From: Bradyrhizobium sp. CB3481
GTDB lineage: Bacteria; Pseudomonadota; Alphaproteobacteria; Rhizobiales; Xanthobacteraceae
Reading direction: 5' to 3'
Assembly (NCBI RefSeq): GCF_029714305.1
Contig: NZ_CP121647.1
Span: 1,694,501 to 1,758,500 of the forward strand
DNA: 64,000 nt
Part shown: positions 32,331 through 41,720 of the stretch, one piece after another
Numbering within the stretch: position 1 is the stretch's first letter
How the letters are laid out: every line of letters begins with the position of its first letter
Made by a program: the position numbers and the translations under genes
The notes under the pieces: model-generated
What the model saw: only the letters and a program-made list of their open reading frames with translations
Databases searched by the model: none
What the model was told of the DNA's origin: nothing

Positions 32331-33908
32331 CTAGCCAAGCATGATCTCCCTCTCGATCCCGATCGCCCGCAGAAACGTCTCGTCGTGGCTGACCACGATC
32401 AGCGCGCCGTCGAATCCTTTCAGCGCGCCTTCCAGCTCCTCGATCGAGGCGAGGTCGAGATGGTTGGTCGGCTCGTCGAGCAGCAACAGAAACGGCGGTT
32501 GCGGTCGGGCGAAGACGCAGGCGAGGCCGGCGCGCAGCCGCTCGCCACCGCTGAGGGTCCCGGCGATCTGCAGCGCTGCGCGGTTGCGGAACGCAAACCG
32601 CGCCAGCGCCGCATGGGCCTCGTTGGCCATAAGTTCCGGATTCAGGTAGCGCAGGTTGTCGAGAATGCTTCGCGCGGGATCGAGCAGGCCGACATGCTGG
32701 TCGAGCACGGCAATGCGGTCGGTGAAGCGGCTGATCTCGCCGCTCGCCGGTTTCTCCTCGCCGGTGATCAGGCTGAACAATGTCGTTTTGCCGGAGCCGT
32801 TGGCGCCGCGGATGGCGATCCGCTCGGGTCCGCGCACCTCGAATGACAGCGGCCCGAACAGATGCCGCTCCCCGAAATTCATCACGACGTCGTTGAATGC
32901 GATCAGTTCGCGGCCGCCGGGCAGATCGGTGCGCGGCAGATCGATCGAGAGCGGCGTCAGGATCTCGACCTGCGCCCTGGCGGTTTCCACCGCCTCGATG
33001 CGATCGCCGAGCAGGCGGGCGGCGAGGTGGCTGTCGCGCGCGGCGCTGTTCTCGGCGCGCTCCTTCTCGCGGTCCATGAACATCTTGTCCTCGACGCCCT
33101 TGGCGCGCCAGGCGCGGCCGGCCTTGTCGCGACGGGCTTTCTTCTCGCGCCCCTTCTGCAGTGCGCGTTCGGTGTTGCGCAGGGCATCGGAGGCGCGGTC
33201 GAGCTCACCGGCGGCGCGGGCGCGGGCTGCCGCGCGCGCTTCCGCGAACGCCGGCCACGCACCGCCGAAGATGGTGACGCCGACCGGCGTCAGCTCGACG
33301 ATGCGGTCGACGTGCTCGAGAAGCGCGCGGTCGTGGCTGGCGAGGAGGACGCCGCCGCGCCAGCGCGCCAGCAATTCGGCCACGGCCTGCCGCCCGTCGG
33401 TATCGAGATTGTTGGTCGGCTCATCCAGCAGCAGCACGTCCGGCGCCTCGATCAGCAGGCGGGCCAGCGCGACGCGGGTTCGCTCGCCGCCGCTGAGCGA
33501 AGCGATCGGTCGCTGTAGCGGCAAGGATGGCAGCCCCACTTCGGCCAGCGCCACCTGTATCCGCGTTGCCAGCGTCCAGTCCGCCTCGGCCGCATCATCG
33601 AGCGAACCTTCGCCGCGTTCGAGCCGGTGCAGCCGGGCGAGGCCGCTGGCAACGCCGAGCGCCTCGCCAACCGTCAATCGTTCGTCGGCCAGTTGCGCCA
33701 GCACACCGATCGAACCTATGCGCTGCACCGATCCGCCAGCGGGTTCGATCTCACCGGCGATCAGGCGCAGCAATGTGGATTTGCCGCTGCCGTTGCGGCC
33801 GACGAGGCCCGTGCGCTCGCCGCCGACGGCGAGCGTCAATCCATCGAACAGCTTGCGTCCGTCAGGCGTGGCGAGGGAGATGGAATCCAGGACGAGAAGA
33901 GCGGGCAT
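32331..33908 (-). CDS. ABC-F family ATPase (duplicated ATPase domains)
   Basis: A 525-residue cytoplasmic protein with two ABC ATPase domains and no membrane part. The first Walker A is [12 protein letters not shown] (about 35-46), with signature [12 protein letters not shown] and Walker [13 protein letters not shown]. The central linker (about 225-310) is rich in Arg, Ala and Lys and helical, the P-site tRNA interaction motif of ABC-F proteins. The second domain has [23 protein letters not shown] and [15 protein letters not shown] proteins act on the ribosome in translation control or antibiotic protection; which of these applies cannot be told. No clear ribosome site is seen before 33908. 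A strong hairpin lies about 100 bases upstream. Confidence 0.9.
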   Translation of the reverse strand: MPALLVLDSISLATPDGRKLFDGLTLAVGGERTGLVGRNGSGKSTLLRLIAGEIEPAGGSVQRIGSIGVLAQLADERLTVGEALGVASGLARLHRLERGEGSLDDAAEADWTLATRIQVALAEVGLPSLPLQRPIASLSGGERTRVALARLLIEAPDVLLLDEPTNNLDTDGRQAVAELLARWRGGVLLASHDRALLEHVDRIVELTPVGVTIFGGAWPAFAEARAAARARAAGELDRASDALRNTERALQKGREKKARRDKAGRAWRAKGVEDKMFMDREKERAENSAARDSHLAARLLGDRIEAVETARAQVEILTPLSIDLPRTDLPGGRELIAFNDVVMNFGERHLFGPLSFEVRGPERIAIRGANGSGKTTLFSLITGEEKPASGEISRFTDRIAVLDQHVGLLDPARSILDNLRYLNPELMANEAHAALARFAFRNRAALQIAGTLSGGERLRAGLACVFARPQPPFLLLLDEPTNHLDLASIEELEGALKGFDGALIVVSHDETFLRAIGIEREIMLG

Positions 33909-34011
33909 GGAGAGCGTTTTCCGAAAATGAACCGAAATCGCGGGGCATGGTCAGCTTTGCGAGGTCCATTTCTCTCTCCAGGGGCTCGGCGACGAAGTTC
34001 TTCGGCCGGTT

Positions 34012-34031
34012 CCGCCGGTTGGGACCGGCGG
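34012..34031 (-). promoter_or_regulatory. GC hairpin upstream of the ABC-F gene
   Basis: Perfect 8-bp stem CCGCCGGT / ACCGGCGG with a four-base loop in the 269-base gap between the ABC-F gene and the divergent TPR gene. ABC-F genes are often controlled by leader attenuation, so it may be regulatory; without a T run or a leader peptide this is weak. Confidence 0.3.
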
Positions 34032-34177
34032 CGGCTGCAACTTAAATAGGCGTTGGCCTCATTCGCGTCCAGCGTATCGTGCGGTGCTTCCGGCGGCGGG
34101 AATAGTTTGGGCAGGGCGGGGTCTCTACCTGCGGCTGGACCGTGGAATTAACTCACGCAGGAAAACCGGAGGTTCGC

Positions 34178-34747
34178 ATGATGAAATCGGCAATCAAGCT
34201 CGCGACGCTCGCACTGTTTTCGATGGCCCTGGTCGTTCCGCTACCCGTTCCGGCTTTCGCCGCGGGTGGCGGCGGTGATCCGCCATCGGCCGCCCCGCCG
34301 CCGCCCTCGTCGGGAGCCAAGTCGACGACCAAAGCCAAGAAGAAGCCGGCCAAACAGTCGAGTGCCGACGATGATGCATTCCGGCAGGGATACCGTGCCG
34401 CGCATGCGACGATCTATGAGCGCGGCGATTATGCCGCCGCCATCGATCAGCTCAAGGCGCTGGGCCATGACGACAACGCCGGCGTCGCCAACCTGATCGG
34501 TTATTCCTATCGCAAGCTCGGCGACTACAAACTGTCGCAGACCTGGTACGAGCGCGCGCTGAAGGCGGACCCGAACCATGTGCTGACCTGGCAGTATTAC
34601 GGGCTGTGGCAGATCGAGCAGGGCAATCGCGACCAGGCGGCGTATCATCTCACGCGGATCGCGGCGATTTGCGGCACCAGCTGTGAGGAGTATCGCTCGC
34701 TCGCCGCGGCGCTGGAAAAGCCGCCCGGCACGGGGCTCGTCTACTAA
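34178..34747 (+). CDS. secreted small TPR protein
   Basis: A 189-residue protein with a signal peptide (about residues 1-27, LATLALFSMALVVPLPVPAFA-AG), a Pro/Lys-rich linker (PPPPSSGAKSTTKAKKKPAK) and a C-terminal region of about 120 residues with two to three TPR hairpins (NLIGYSYRKLGDYKLSQTWYERAL). It probably works as a periplasmic scaffold. Two consecutive ATGs at 34178 and 34181 follow GGAGG; either could be used. It stands alone between the ABC-F gene and a palindromic repeat. No partner is evident. Confidence 0.82.
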   Translation: MMKSAIKLATLALFSMALVVPLPVPAFAAGGGGDPPSAAPPPPSSGAKSTTKAKKKPAKQSSADDDAFRQGYRAAHATIYERGDYAAAIDQLKALGHDDNAGVANLIGYSYRKLGDYKLSQTWYERALKADPNHVLTWQYYGLWQIEQGNRDQAAYHLTRIAAICGTSCEEYRSLAAALEKPPGTGLVY

Positions 34748-34845
34748 AGCGCGATGGGATTTGGATGAACCGTCATCGCGCTTTAGGTCTTTGTTTGAGC
34801 ATGATCTTTTCGGAAAACCGCTTCACAATTTTCCGGATCATGCTC
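34746..34845. repeat. pair of palindromic intergenic repeats
   Basis: Two hairpins in a row: arms AAAGCGCGATG / CATCGCGCTTT at 34746-34784, then GAGCATGATC..CGGAAAA / TTTTCCGGATCATGCTC at 34797-34845. The second is a very common dispersed element of Bradyrhizobium-like genomes. It starts at the stop of the TPR gene and probably serves as its terminator and as a block to the leftward RHH transcript. Confidence 0.85.
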
Positions 34846-34919
34846 TAGCGATTAGCGAAGAAACAGGCGGGCGCGCAGGCGGCGCGCTCGCCTCGATCGA
34901 ACCTTGAGCCTCGCGAACC

Positions 34920-35180
34920 CTAAGCCTGCGGCCGCGCGGCGTCGGATGCCACAGCCGCCGGCATGGCGCGGGTGCGGAAGTAATCGAGCACGAACAGGCG
35001 GATCGCCGAGGACAGGTTGCCCTGCTGGCGGTTGCTGTCGATCTCGCCGACCAGCTCGGACAGCGTCATGTTCCGCAGGCCCGAGATTTCCTTCATGCCG
35101 TTCCAGAATGCCTCCTCGAGGCTGACGCTGGTCTTGTGGCCGGCGACCACGATCGAACGTTTGACGACGGGCGACTTCAT
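34920..35180 (-). CDS. ribbon-helix-helix domain protein
   Basis: An 86-residue protein with an RHH-like fold: basic N-terminal strand KRSIVVAGHKTSVSLEEAFW followed by two helices (GMKEISGLRNMTLSELVGEID; NLSSAIRLFVLDYFR). This is the rhizobial RHH_4 family, likely a small dimeric DNA-binding regulator. Its ATG overlaps the stop of the DUF4169 gene by four bases (ATGA, 35177-35180), so the two are translationally coupled. Such pairs sit beside fumC in several Rhizobiales as far as I recall; the target is unknown. The last residues (ARPQA) are variable and Ala-rich. Confidence 0.85.
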   Translation of the reverse strand: MKSPVVKRSIVVAGHKTSVSLEEAFWNGMKEISGLRNMTLSELVGEIDSNRQQGNLSSAIRLFVLDYFRTRAMPAAVASDAARPQA

Positions 35181-35365
35181 GACGCGTCTCCGTCATTGAG
35201 CTTGTGCTGATCCAGAACATCGGCAGCGCGATCCTTGCGCCGTTCATCGAGAGCACGCTCGGCCTTGGTCCGGCCGAACCGCGCGCGGTTGGCATCGGCC
35301 TGCTTTGCCAATTGTTCCCGCTCGTTGCGCTTCTTGAATCGCTTCAGGTTAATCACGTCTCCCAT
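35177..35365 (-). CDS. DUF4169 family small protein
   Basis: A 62-residue, highly charged, probably helical protein starting MGDVINLKRFKKR, the hallmark of DUF4169. It contains many Arg, Lys and Glu and no hydrophobic segment. ATG 35365 is preceded by GGAGACGGGC; an open extension of 11 codons upstream has no ribosome site. It is always short and of unknown function; here it is coupled to the RHH gene by an ATGA overlap. The upstream gap to fumC (272 bases) holds an A/T-rich stretch at about 35440-35600 where the promoter should be. Confidence 0.85.
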   Translation of the reverse strand: MGDVINLKRFKKRNEREQLAKQADANRARFGRTKAERALDERRKDRAADVLDQHKLNDGDAS

Positions 35366-35637
35366 GCCCGTCTCCATCATCCGGCGACTCGAAGGCATGA
35401 TGAATCATCAGTGGGAAAAATGTCGAGTGGTGCGCACGCAAATTGGTTGGTCATTCGGAATCCCCGTGTACCGCCCCTTGATAGCATCAAAAAATAAATT
35501 TCGCTCTGCGAAAACTGAAGATTCCTGCTCCTACCACGTGTCCACGCAGTGCCGATAGATGATCAACCTCATTCTCTACATACGATCCATAATTTAAACG
35601 CGTCATCCGTAGTTTCCCGGGGGAGGGACCGCGGACA

Positions 35638-37053
35638 TCAGCCCGGGTGTGTCATTTTGTCCGGCTGTACCAGACGTTCGAATTCGGCGGCATTCACAAA
35701 GCCGAGACGTACCGCTTCTTCCTTCAAAGTAGTTCCGCGCGCGTGCGCCTCTTTGGCGACTTTTGCCGCGTTGTCGTATCCGATCTTGGGAGCCAGCGCG
35801 GTGACCAGCATCAGCGACCGCTCCATCAATTCGCGAATTCGCTTTTCGTCGGCGCGTATGCCCACCACGCAATGTTCGGTGAACGAGCGCGCCGCGTCCG
35901 ACAGCAGTTGAATGGAATGCATCATACAATATGCCAAGACGGGTTTGTAAACATTCAATTCGAAATGCCCTTGGCTTCCCGCCACGGTGACGGCGGTCTG
36001 GTTGCCGAACACCTGACAGCAGACCATGGTCATTGCTTCGCACTGCGTCGGATTGACCTTGCCGGGCATGATCGACGAGCCCGGTTCGTTTTCTGGTAAG
36101 ACCAATTCACCAAGACCGGAGCGCGGGCCCGAGCCCAGCAAACGAATGTCATTGGCGATCTTGAACAGGCCGGTCGCCACCGAATTGATCGCGCCATGCG
36201 CCGAGACGTAGGCGTCGTTGGAGGCCAGCGCCTCGAACTTGTTGGGCGCGCTGGTGAAGGGCAGCTTGGTAATGCCGGCAACCTGCTTGGCGAACAGCCC
36301 CGCGAATTTCGGTTTCGAGTTGAGGCCCGTTCCGACCGCGGTGCCGCCTTGCGCCAGCGGAAGCAATTCCTTCACCGCCGTTCGCAGCCGAGCGATGCCG
36401 CTCTCGACCTGCGCGGCGTAACCGGAAAATTCCTGGCCCAGCGTCAACGGCGTCGCATCCTGGGTGTGGGTTCGCCCGATCTTGACGATTTTGGCGAACG
36501 CCTTCTCTTTCTTGCGCAACTCGCGATGCAACTCGCTCAACGCCGGTATCAGGTCGGACGTGATGCGTCCGGCGGCGGCGATGTGCATCGCGGTCGGAAA
36601 TGCATCGTTCGACGACTGGCTCATGTTGACGTGATCGTTGGGATGAACCGGCTTCTTGGCGCCAAGTTCAAAGCCCAGCATCTCGTTGGCGCGGTTGGCG
36701 ATCACCTCGTTGAGGTTCATGTTGGTCTGGGTGCCGGAGCCGGTCTGCCAGACCACCAGCGGAAAATGATCGTCGAGCTTGCCGTCGATCACCTCGCGCG
36801 CGGCGCGGATGATGGCGCCGGCCTTGCGCGCGTCGAGCAGTCCGAGTTCCCGGTTGGTCTGTGCGGCGGCGAGCTTGACGATGCCGAGCGCATGGACGAC
36901 CGCCAGCGGCATCCTGTCCTGGCCAATCTTGAAGTTCTGGCGCGAGCGTTCGGTCTGCGCGCCCCAATAGCGGTCGGCGGCGACGTCGATCGGGCCGAAG
37001 CTGTCGGTCTCGCTGCGGGTGGATTTGTTTCCGGATGTTTCTGATCGAGCCAT
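35638..37053 (-). CDS. fumC: fumarate hydratase class II
   Basis: A 471-residue iron-independent fumarase of the TCA cycle, catalysing fumarate + H2O to L-malate as a cytoplasmic homotetramer. The three conserved regions of the fumarase/aspartase superfamily are visible: [39 protein letters not shown] and the signature [16 protein letters not shown] with the catalytic Ser loop. Length equals that of E. coli FumC plus a short N-terminal extension ([20 protein letters not shown]). It is transcribed away from sspB, with about 70 bases between the stop of sspB and its start on the same strand. No class I fumarase gene is visible here. Confidence 0.96.
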   Translation of the reverse strand: MARSETSGNKSTRSETDSFGPIDVAADRYWGAQTERSRQNFKIGQDRMPLAVVHALGIVKLAAAQTNRELGLLDARKAGAIIRAAREVIDGKLDDHFPLVVWQTGSGTQTNMNLNEVIANRANEMLGFELGAKKPVHPNDHVNMSQSSNDAFPTAMHIAAAGRITSDLIPALSELHRELRKKEKAFAKIVKIGRTHTQDATPLTLGQEFSGYAAQVESGIARLRTAVKELLPLAQGGTAVGTGLNSKPKFAGLFAKQVAGITKLPFTSAPNKFEALASNDAYVSAHGAINSVATGLFKIANDIRLLGSGPRSGLGELVLPENEPGSSIMPGKVNPTQCEAMTMVCCQVFGNQTAVTVAGSQGHFELNVYKPVLAYCMMHSIQLLSDAARSFTEHCVVGIRADEKRIRELMERSLMLVTALAPKIGYDNAAKVAKEAHARGTTLKEEAVRLGFVNAAEFERLVQPDKMTHPG

Positions 37054-37124
37054 ACGTAATGTCCGTCTGCCGTGAAATGGCGGAACGGATACATTACAGG
37101 GTCGCGGTTTTTCCCGCGCCTAGA

Positions 37125-37640
37125 TTATTTCTTCCGGAAGCGGTCCAGCCGCACCACTTCGGCGCCTTCGCTCGTCTTCGCCGGCTCGTCGTTGTTTTCG
37201 GCGGCGGCCTCCGGCGCGGCGACGGGCAGGGCGGACGGCGTGGGGACAGCGGGCAGCTTTGCTGACTCGGCCTCCACGGTTGCTTCGGACGGCTCGAACT
37301 GCAGGCCGAACTGCACCGAAGGATCGAGGAAGCTCTTGATCGCCGCGAACGGCACCACCAGCCGCTCGGGAATGCCGCCAAAGGACAGCCCGACCTCGAA
37401 ACGATCCTCCGTTACCACGAGGTCCCAGAACTGGTGCTGCAGGATGATGGTCATCTCTTCCGGATATTGCGCCAAAAGCCGTGGCGACAGCTTCACGCCG
37501 TCGGCGGTCGACAGGAAGGTGATGAAGAAGTGATGCTCGCCGGGCAGGCCGTGTTCGGCGGCGTCGGCCAGCACGCGGCGCAGCACCCCGCGCAGCGCGT
37601 CGCGCGCCAGCACATCATAGCGGATATGATCGGTTGCCAT
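37125..37640 (-). CDS. sspB: SspB-like ClpXP adaptor
   Basis: A 171-residue alphaproteobacterial SspB. Residues about 4-115 form the compact substrate-binding domain that recognises the tmRNA tag (IRYDVLARDALRGVLRRVL, HHFFITFLS, FGGIPERLVVPFAAI). A flexible Ala/Pro/Glu-rich linker follows, and the C-terminal ten residues (VVRLDRFRKK) are the ClpX-binding motif. It hands ssrA-tagged proteins to ClpXP for degradation. It is 146 bases from the end of the ssrA gene on the same strand, upstream of fumC. The ATG at 37640 has no strong ribosome site. The adjacency of tag and adaptor genes supports both identifications. Confidence 0.93.
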   Translation of the reverse strand: MATDHIRYDVLARDALRGVLRRVLADAAEHGLPGEHHFFITFLSTADGVKLSPRLLAQYPEEMTIILQHQFWDLVVTEDRFEVGLSFGGIPERLVVPFAAIKSFLDPSVQFGLQFEPSEATVEAESAKLPAVPTPSALPVAAPEAAAENNDEPAKTSEGAEVVRLDRFRKK

Positions 37641-37785
37641 GGTCGTCCTGTTACGTCTGCGGCCGCCGGTCCCCCGACTCGCCCCTTGCTCTCATGCTAC
37701 CCCGGCAGAAGCCGCAGGTCAGCAGGCGCGACAGACCGAATTGCGGCAGAACGGCCCGCTGGGCCGGAAGTGAAAAGAATAAAGT

Positions 37786-38100
37786 GGAGGCTTCTGTTGC
37801 CAGGTGCCTCCGAACCCCGCCTAGCGGAGCTTAACCCGCTAGGACTTTAGAGTGGTCTTTCAAACTGCGTTACGCAGCCTGAGCAACCGGAGCATAGTTG
37901 TCGTTTGCAACTATTGCATAGCCCGATAACGGCGGAACAATACCGGGAAAAAACTCGTCCTTTACGCCCTCGTCGATCCTGGTTCGCCCCCGCCGAAGCC
38001 CATCCCCGCAGGGTGGGCTTGGGTGGAGGCGCCGGGTACTGCCCCCGGGTCCGAATGGTTTATTGCGACGGTCATTTATTTCCATAGCCGGCGAACCGGC
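37786..38100 (-). ncRNA. ssrA: transfer-messenger RNA, permuted two-piece form
   Basis: Read leftward. The acceptor piece comes first: its 3' end at about 38022 has the T-arm CCGGG-GGCAGTA-CCCGG and the acceptor strand CGCCTCC plus discriminator A and CC. After a spacer that folds into a hairpin (arms AAGCCCA / TGGGCTT), the coding piece begins at 37991 with GGGGGCG, which pairs with CGCCTCC, and continues AACCAGGATCGACG. The tag frame runs 37908-37870 and codes ANDNYAPVAQAA followed by TAA, the alphaproteobacterial tag. Downstream are a CCTAGCGG/CCGCTAGG helix and a final GGAGGC/GCCTCC hairpin at 37786-37811, then a T-rich stretch. The 5' end of the acceptor piece is estimated (about 38095-38100); a possible -10 TATATT is at 38112-38107. 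Confidence 0.93.
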
Positions 38101-38525
38101 GCTCTCAATATAAGGCGCAAGGCCGCAGAAAAACAGGGCCCGAAAGCCTGAACGGGAGGGGAACACGGCCTGAACTTTCGCTTTGGTGTCGTCGAGTTGC
38201 GGTTTCGCCACGGACTCGACCATTGGCGCGTGCGGCTGGCTTGGAACGGGCTCTGAGCTGCATGAATTTTCGGCGCTCTGAAGCAGGACAGTATGCCGGA
38301 GGGGGCGGCCACGCGGGAGATATTGCGGCGCTGCAATCGCAAGGTTGCGAGCACCCGGCCCCGGGGCGGTTTCGATTACGGTCTTAAGGCGTCATTTGCC
38401 GTTCGGCCCAAAAGCATTTTTGGTTTTGCTGGCGTTGTCCGACGAAAGTCGCTAGCAAGTTTCCGGGACAAGCTTCCAAGTCATCCAAACAAGCGGGCGG
38501 AGCCGCCTTTGGGGGAGGAGTATCT
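38101..38525. other. intergenic region between ssrA and tctB
   Basis: About 425 bases that should hold the ssrA promoter (leftward) and the tctB promoter (rightward). Apart from the TATATT-like element at 38107-38112 and the tctB ribosome site GGGGAGGAG at 38512-38520, I see no gene or clear motif. An open frame reading leftward through the region is only the extension of the tmRNA tag frame. Confidence 0.5.
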
Positions 38526-39026
38526 ATGAACGCTACGCCGGGCCAAGCGCCGGTCAAATCTATCATGCCTAAATGGGTTCGGAATCCGCAGGATTTCGTC
38601 GGCGGAATAGCCATGATGGCGATCGCCGCGTTCGCGCTGTGGGCGTCGAGCGATCTGCAGGGCATGCGCGGCTTCTCGTTCGGTGCTGGCACGGCGCCGC
38701 GGATGTTCGCAATCTTGCTGCTCGGGCTCGGTGCAGCGATCACTGCCGTCGGCGTTTTTACCGAAGGCCAGCATCTTGCCAAATATCATTGGCGGGGTCC
38801 GCTGTTCGTGACGCTCGCGATTCTGTCGTTTTCCCAGACGATCCGCCCGATGGGCATGATCTTCTCCGCAATGACGAGCTTCCTGATCGCGGCATGCGGA
38901 TCGCCGGAGACGCGATGGCTGGAAGCGGTCATCGTTGGTGCCTGCCTGACGGCATTTTGCGCCCTGCTGTTTCCCTATGCGCTCGGCCTGCCTCTGCAGC
39001 TCCTGCCGACTTTCATGATCCGGTGA
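38526..39026 (+). CDS. tctB: tripartite tricarboxylate transporter, small membrane subunit TctB
   Basis: A 166-residue inner-membrane protein with four hydrophobic helices (IAMMAIAAFALWAS; FAILLLGLGAAITAVGVF; LFVTLAILSFSQ; the last ALLFPYALGLPLQL). Family signature features are the N-terminal FVGGIAMMAIAAFALW and the mid GMIFSAMTSFLIAACG. With TctA it forms the permease of a secondary, binding-protein-dependent transporter for tricarboxylates or related organic acids. ATG 38526 follows GGGGAGGAG. TctA starts seven bases behind its stop. Confidence 0.9.
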   Translation: MNATPGQAPVKSIMPKWVRNPQDFVGGIAMMAIAAFALWASSDLQGMRGFSFGAGTAPRMFAILLLGLGAAITAVGVFTEGQHLAKYHWRGPLFVTLAILSFSQTIRPMGMIFSAMTSFLIAACGSPETRWLEAVIVGACLTAFCALLFPYALGLPLQLLPTFMIR

Positions 39027-39033
39027 GGGCGAG

Positions 39034-40599
39034 ATGGGCGATCTTTTTTCAAACCTTGGCCTAGGCTTCGGCGTCGTCTTCCAGTTCGTGCAATGGACCC
39101 CGGCCTTCCTCGGCGGGACTTCCATTCCGATTCCGGTCAATATTCTGCTCTGCCTGATCGGCGCGCTGGTCGGCACGTTGGTCGGTGTGCTGCCGGGCAT
39201 TGGCACCATCGCCACCGTGGCCATGCTGCTTCCGATCACCTTCGGCCTGCCGCCGGTGGGTGCGCTGATCATGCTGGCCGGCATCTATTACGGTGCGCAG
39301 TATGGCGGCTCGACCACGTCGATCCTGGTCAACATCCCCGGCGAGGCCGGCTCCGTCGTCACCGCGCTCGACGGTTTCCAGATGGCCAAGCAGGGCCGCG
39401 CCGGTCCGGCGCTGGCGATCGCGGCGATCGGCTCGTTCTTCGCCGGCTGTGTCGCGACCGTGCTGATTGCCATTCTGGGCGCGCCGCTCACCAAGCTCGC
39501 GCTGGCGTTCGGGCCTGCCGAGTATTTCTCGCTGATGGTGCTCGGCCTGATCTTCGCGGTCGTGCTCGCCAAGGGCTCGGTGCTGAAGGCGATCGCGATG
39601 ATCGTTCTCGGCCTGCTGCTTTCCATGGTCGGCTCCGACATCGAGACCGGCGCCTCGCGCATGGCCTTCAACATTCCCGAACTGGCTGACGGCCTCGGCT
39701 TCGCTACGCTCGCAATGGGCCTGTTCGGTTTTGCGGAGATCATCCGTAATCTCGATGCCGGCGGCGAAAGCGACCGCGAGCTGGTTCAGCAAAAGGTCTC
39801 CGGCCTGATGCCGACAGGAAAGGATCTCAAGGACTCTACCCCGGCGATCCTGCGCGGCACCGTGCTCGGATCGATCCTCGGCATCCTGCCGGGCGGCGGC
39901 GCCGTCATCGCCTCGTTCGCGGCCTATACGCTCGAGAAGAAAATCTCGAAAACGCCTCAGAAGTTCGGCCGCGGCGCGATCCAGGGCGTGGCGGCGCCGG
40001 AAAGCGCCAACAACGCCGCGGCGCAAACCTCGTTCATCCCGCTTCTGACGCTCGGCATTCCGCCGAACGCGGTGATGGCGCTGATGGTCGGTGCGATGAC
40101 CATTCACGGCATCGTGCCCGGTCCGCAGGTGATGCAGAAGCAGCCCGATCTGGTTTGGGGCATGATCGCCTCGATGTGGGTCGGCAATCTGATGCTGCTT
40201 ATCATCAACCTGCCGCTGGTCGGCATCTGGGTGCGGCTGCTGCGCGTGCCGTATCGCCTGATGTTCCCGTCGATCGTGATCTTCTGCTCGATCGGCATCT
40301 ACTCGGTGAACAACGCACCGACCGATGTCATCATTGCCGGCGTATTCGGACTGATCGGCTACTGGCTGATCAAGCACGATTTCGAGCCCGCGCCGCTGTT
40401 GCTCGGCATGGTGCTCGGACCGCTGATGGAGGAGAATCTGCGCCGGGCGCTGTTGATCTCGCGCGGCGACTGGTCGGTGTTCCTGACGCGTCCGTTGTCC
40501 GCGGTGCTGATGGCGATTGCGGCGGCCCTGCTGGTGCTGACGGTCCTGCCAACGCTCCGCAAGAAACGCGACGAGGTGTTCGTCGAATCTGAAAACTGA
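39034..40599 (+). CDS. tctA: tripartite tricarboxylate transporter, large permease subunit TctA
   Basis: A 521-residue permease of about 11-12 helices. Typical TctA stretches are LVGTLVGVLPGIGTIATVAMLLPITFGL, the glycine-rich IYYGAQYGGSTTSILVNIPGEA, and the repeated second-half motif GILPGGGAVIASFAAYTLEKKISK followed by APESANNAAAQTSFIPLLTLGIP. The internal symmetry of the two halves is evident. It moves a carboxylate with H+ or Na+ once delivered by TctC. It is followed by a strong hairpin before tctC, which probably allows the binding protein to be made at a different level. The substrate is not predictable. Confidence 0.95.
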   Translation: MGDLFSNLGLGFGVVFQFVQWTPAFLGGTSIPIPVNILLCLIGALVGTLVGVLPGIGTIATVAMLLPITFGLPPVGALIMLAGIYYGAQYGGSTTSILVNIPGEAGSVVTALDGFQMAKQGRAGPALAIAAIGSFFAGCVATVLIAILGAPLTKLALAFGPAEYFSLMVLGLIFAVVLAKGSVLKAIAMIVLGLLLSMVGSDIETGASRMAFNIPELADGLGFATLAMGLFGFAEIIRNLDAGGESDRELVQQKVSGLMPTGKDLKDSTPAILRGTVLGSILGILPGGGAVIASFAAYTLEKKISKTPQKFGRGAIQGVAAPESANNAAAQTSFIPLLTLGIPPNAVMALMVGAMTIHGIVPGPQVMQKQPDLVWGMIASMWVGNLMLLIINLPLVGIWVRLLRVPYRLMFPSIVIFCSIGIYSVNNAPTDVIIAGVFGLIGYWLIKHDFEPAPLLLGMVLGPLMEENLRRALLISRGDWSVFLTRPLSAVLMAIAAALLVLTVLPTLRKKRDEVFVESEN

Positions 40600-40660
40600 C
40601 CTGCGGCTGTCCGCCGCAGGTTGAAGTCTGGTCGACTTCGCGTGAACTGATATTAGAGGC

Positions 40661-40688
40661 AAATGCCGGCTTGGGAGAGCCGGCATTT
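40661..40688 (+). terminator. hairpin between tctA and tctC
   Basis: Perfect 11-bp stem AAATGCCGGCT / AGCCGGCATTT with a six-base loop, followed by TGTTT. A second smaller hairpin (CCTGCGG / CCGCAGG, 40600-40620) lies directly at the tctA stop. Likely a partial terminator or a 3'-end protection site for mRNA. Confidence 0.65.
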
Positions 40689-40712
40689 GTTTAAGGGCTG
40701 AAGGAACTTGAC

Positions 40713-41696
40713 ATGAATTGCTATGGACGCTCGCTGGCGAGCGGCTGTCTGGCTATGCTCGCCGGGCTCGCATTGCTTTCTGCGCCAGCCCAGGCTCAGA
40801 CTTATCCGACGCGCAACATCACCATGATTGTGCCGTTCGCGGCCGGCGGACCGACCGACGTCATCGCGCGCATCGTCACCGGCCACATGGCGCAGACGCT
40901 CGGACAGACCATCATCATCGAAAACGTGGTCGGCGCCGGCGGCACCACCGCCACCACGCGCGCGGCGCGCGCTGCCAATGACGGCTATACGCTGATCACG
41001 GGGCATATGGGCACGCACGCAGCTTCCGTGCCGCTTTATCCCAAGCTCGCCTATCACCCGGAAAAGGATTTCGAGCCGGTCGGCCTGCTCGCCGGCACGC
41101 CGATCCTGATCCTGGCGCGCAAGGATCTGCCGCCGAAGGACCTCAAGGAGTTCATCGCCTACGTCAAGGCGAACGAGAGCAAGGTCAACGCGGCGCATGC
41201 CGGCGTCGGCTCGGTCTCCAACGTGTCCTGCGAATTGCTCAACTCGGTGCTGGGCATCAAGCCGATCGGCGTTCCCTTCAACGGCACCGGTCCGGCGATG
41301 AACGCGCTGGTGGCGGGGCAGGTCGACTACATGTGCGACCAGATCGTCAACGCCGTACCGCAGATCAACGGCGGCACCATCAAGGCCTACGCCGTGGCGA
41401 CGCCGGAGCGTAACCCTTCGCTGCCCGATGTCCCGACCACCACCGAAGCCGGCCTGCCGGCCTTCCAGGCCCAGGCCTGGAACGCGGTCTTCGCACCGAA
41501 GGGAACCCCGGCGGATGTGGTCGCCAAGCTGAACGATGCGGTCGTCAAGGCGCTCAACGATGATGGCGTGAAGAAGCGCCTGCTCGATCTCGGCAGCGTT
41601 ATCCCGGCGCCAGCCGAGCGCACGCCGGCGGCGCTTGGAACCCTGGTGAAAAGCGAGATCGCGAAGTGGACGCCGGTGCTCAAGCCGGTGAATTGA
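40713..41696 (+). CDS. tctC: tripartite tricarboxylate transporter substrate-binding protein (Bug/TctC)
   Basis: A 327-residue periplasmic protein. Signal peptide at about residues 1-28 (SGCLAMLAGLALLSAPAQA-QT). The mature N-terminus YPTRNITMIVPFAAGGPTDVIARI and the later GAGGTTATTRAA are characteristic of the Bug family, whose members bind organic acids, amino-acid derivatives or nicotinate in a cleft closed around the carboxylate. It is the third gene of the set, about 110 bases behind tctA. The order B-A-C with the binding protein last is less usual than C-B-A. Which ligand it binds cannot be told from sequence. Confidence 0.93.
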   Translation: MNCYGRSLASGCLAMLAGLALLSAPAQAQTYPTRNITMIVPFAAGGPTDVIARIVTGHMAQTLGQTIIIENVVGAGGTTATTRAARAANDGYTLITGHMGTHAASVPLYPKLAYHPEKDFEPVGLLAGTPILILARKDLPPKDLKEFIAYVKANESKVNAAHAGVGSVSNVSCELLNSVLGIKPIGVPFNGTGPAMNALVAGQVDYMCDQIVNAVPQINGGTIKAYAVATPERNPSLPDVPTTTEAGLPAFQAQAWNAVFAPKGTPADVVAKLNDAVVKALNDDGVKKRLLDLGSVIPAPAERTPAALGTLVKSEIAKWTPVLKPVN

Positions 41697-41720
41697 TCCC
41701 TGTAATCAACTGGATAAGGT

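Noticed and set aside
37870..38223. 117-codon leftward open frame ending in ANDNYAPVAQAA
   Set aside because: The last 12 codons are the tmRNA tag; the rest reads through the structured parts of ssrA and has no ribosome site. It is an RNA gene, not a protein gene.
39061..40686. 541-codon leftward open frame opposite tctA
   Set aside because: Translation is Arg/Gln/His-rich and domain-free; tctA on the plus strand has all family motifs.
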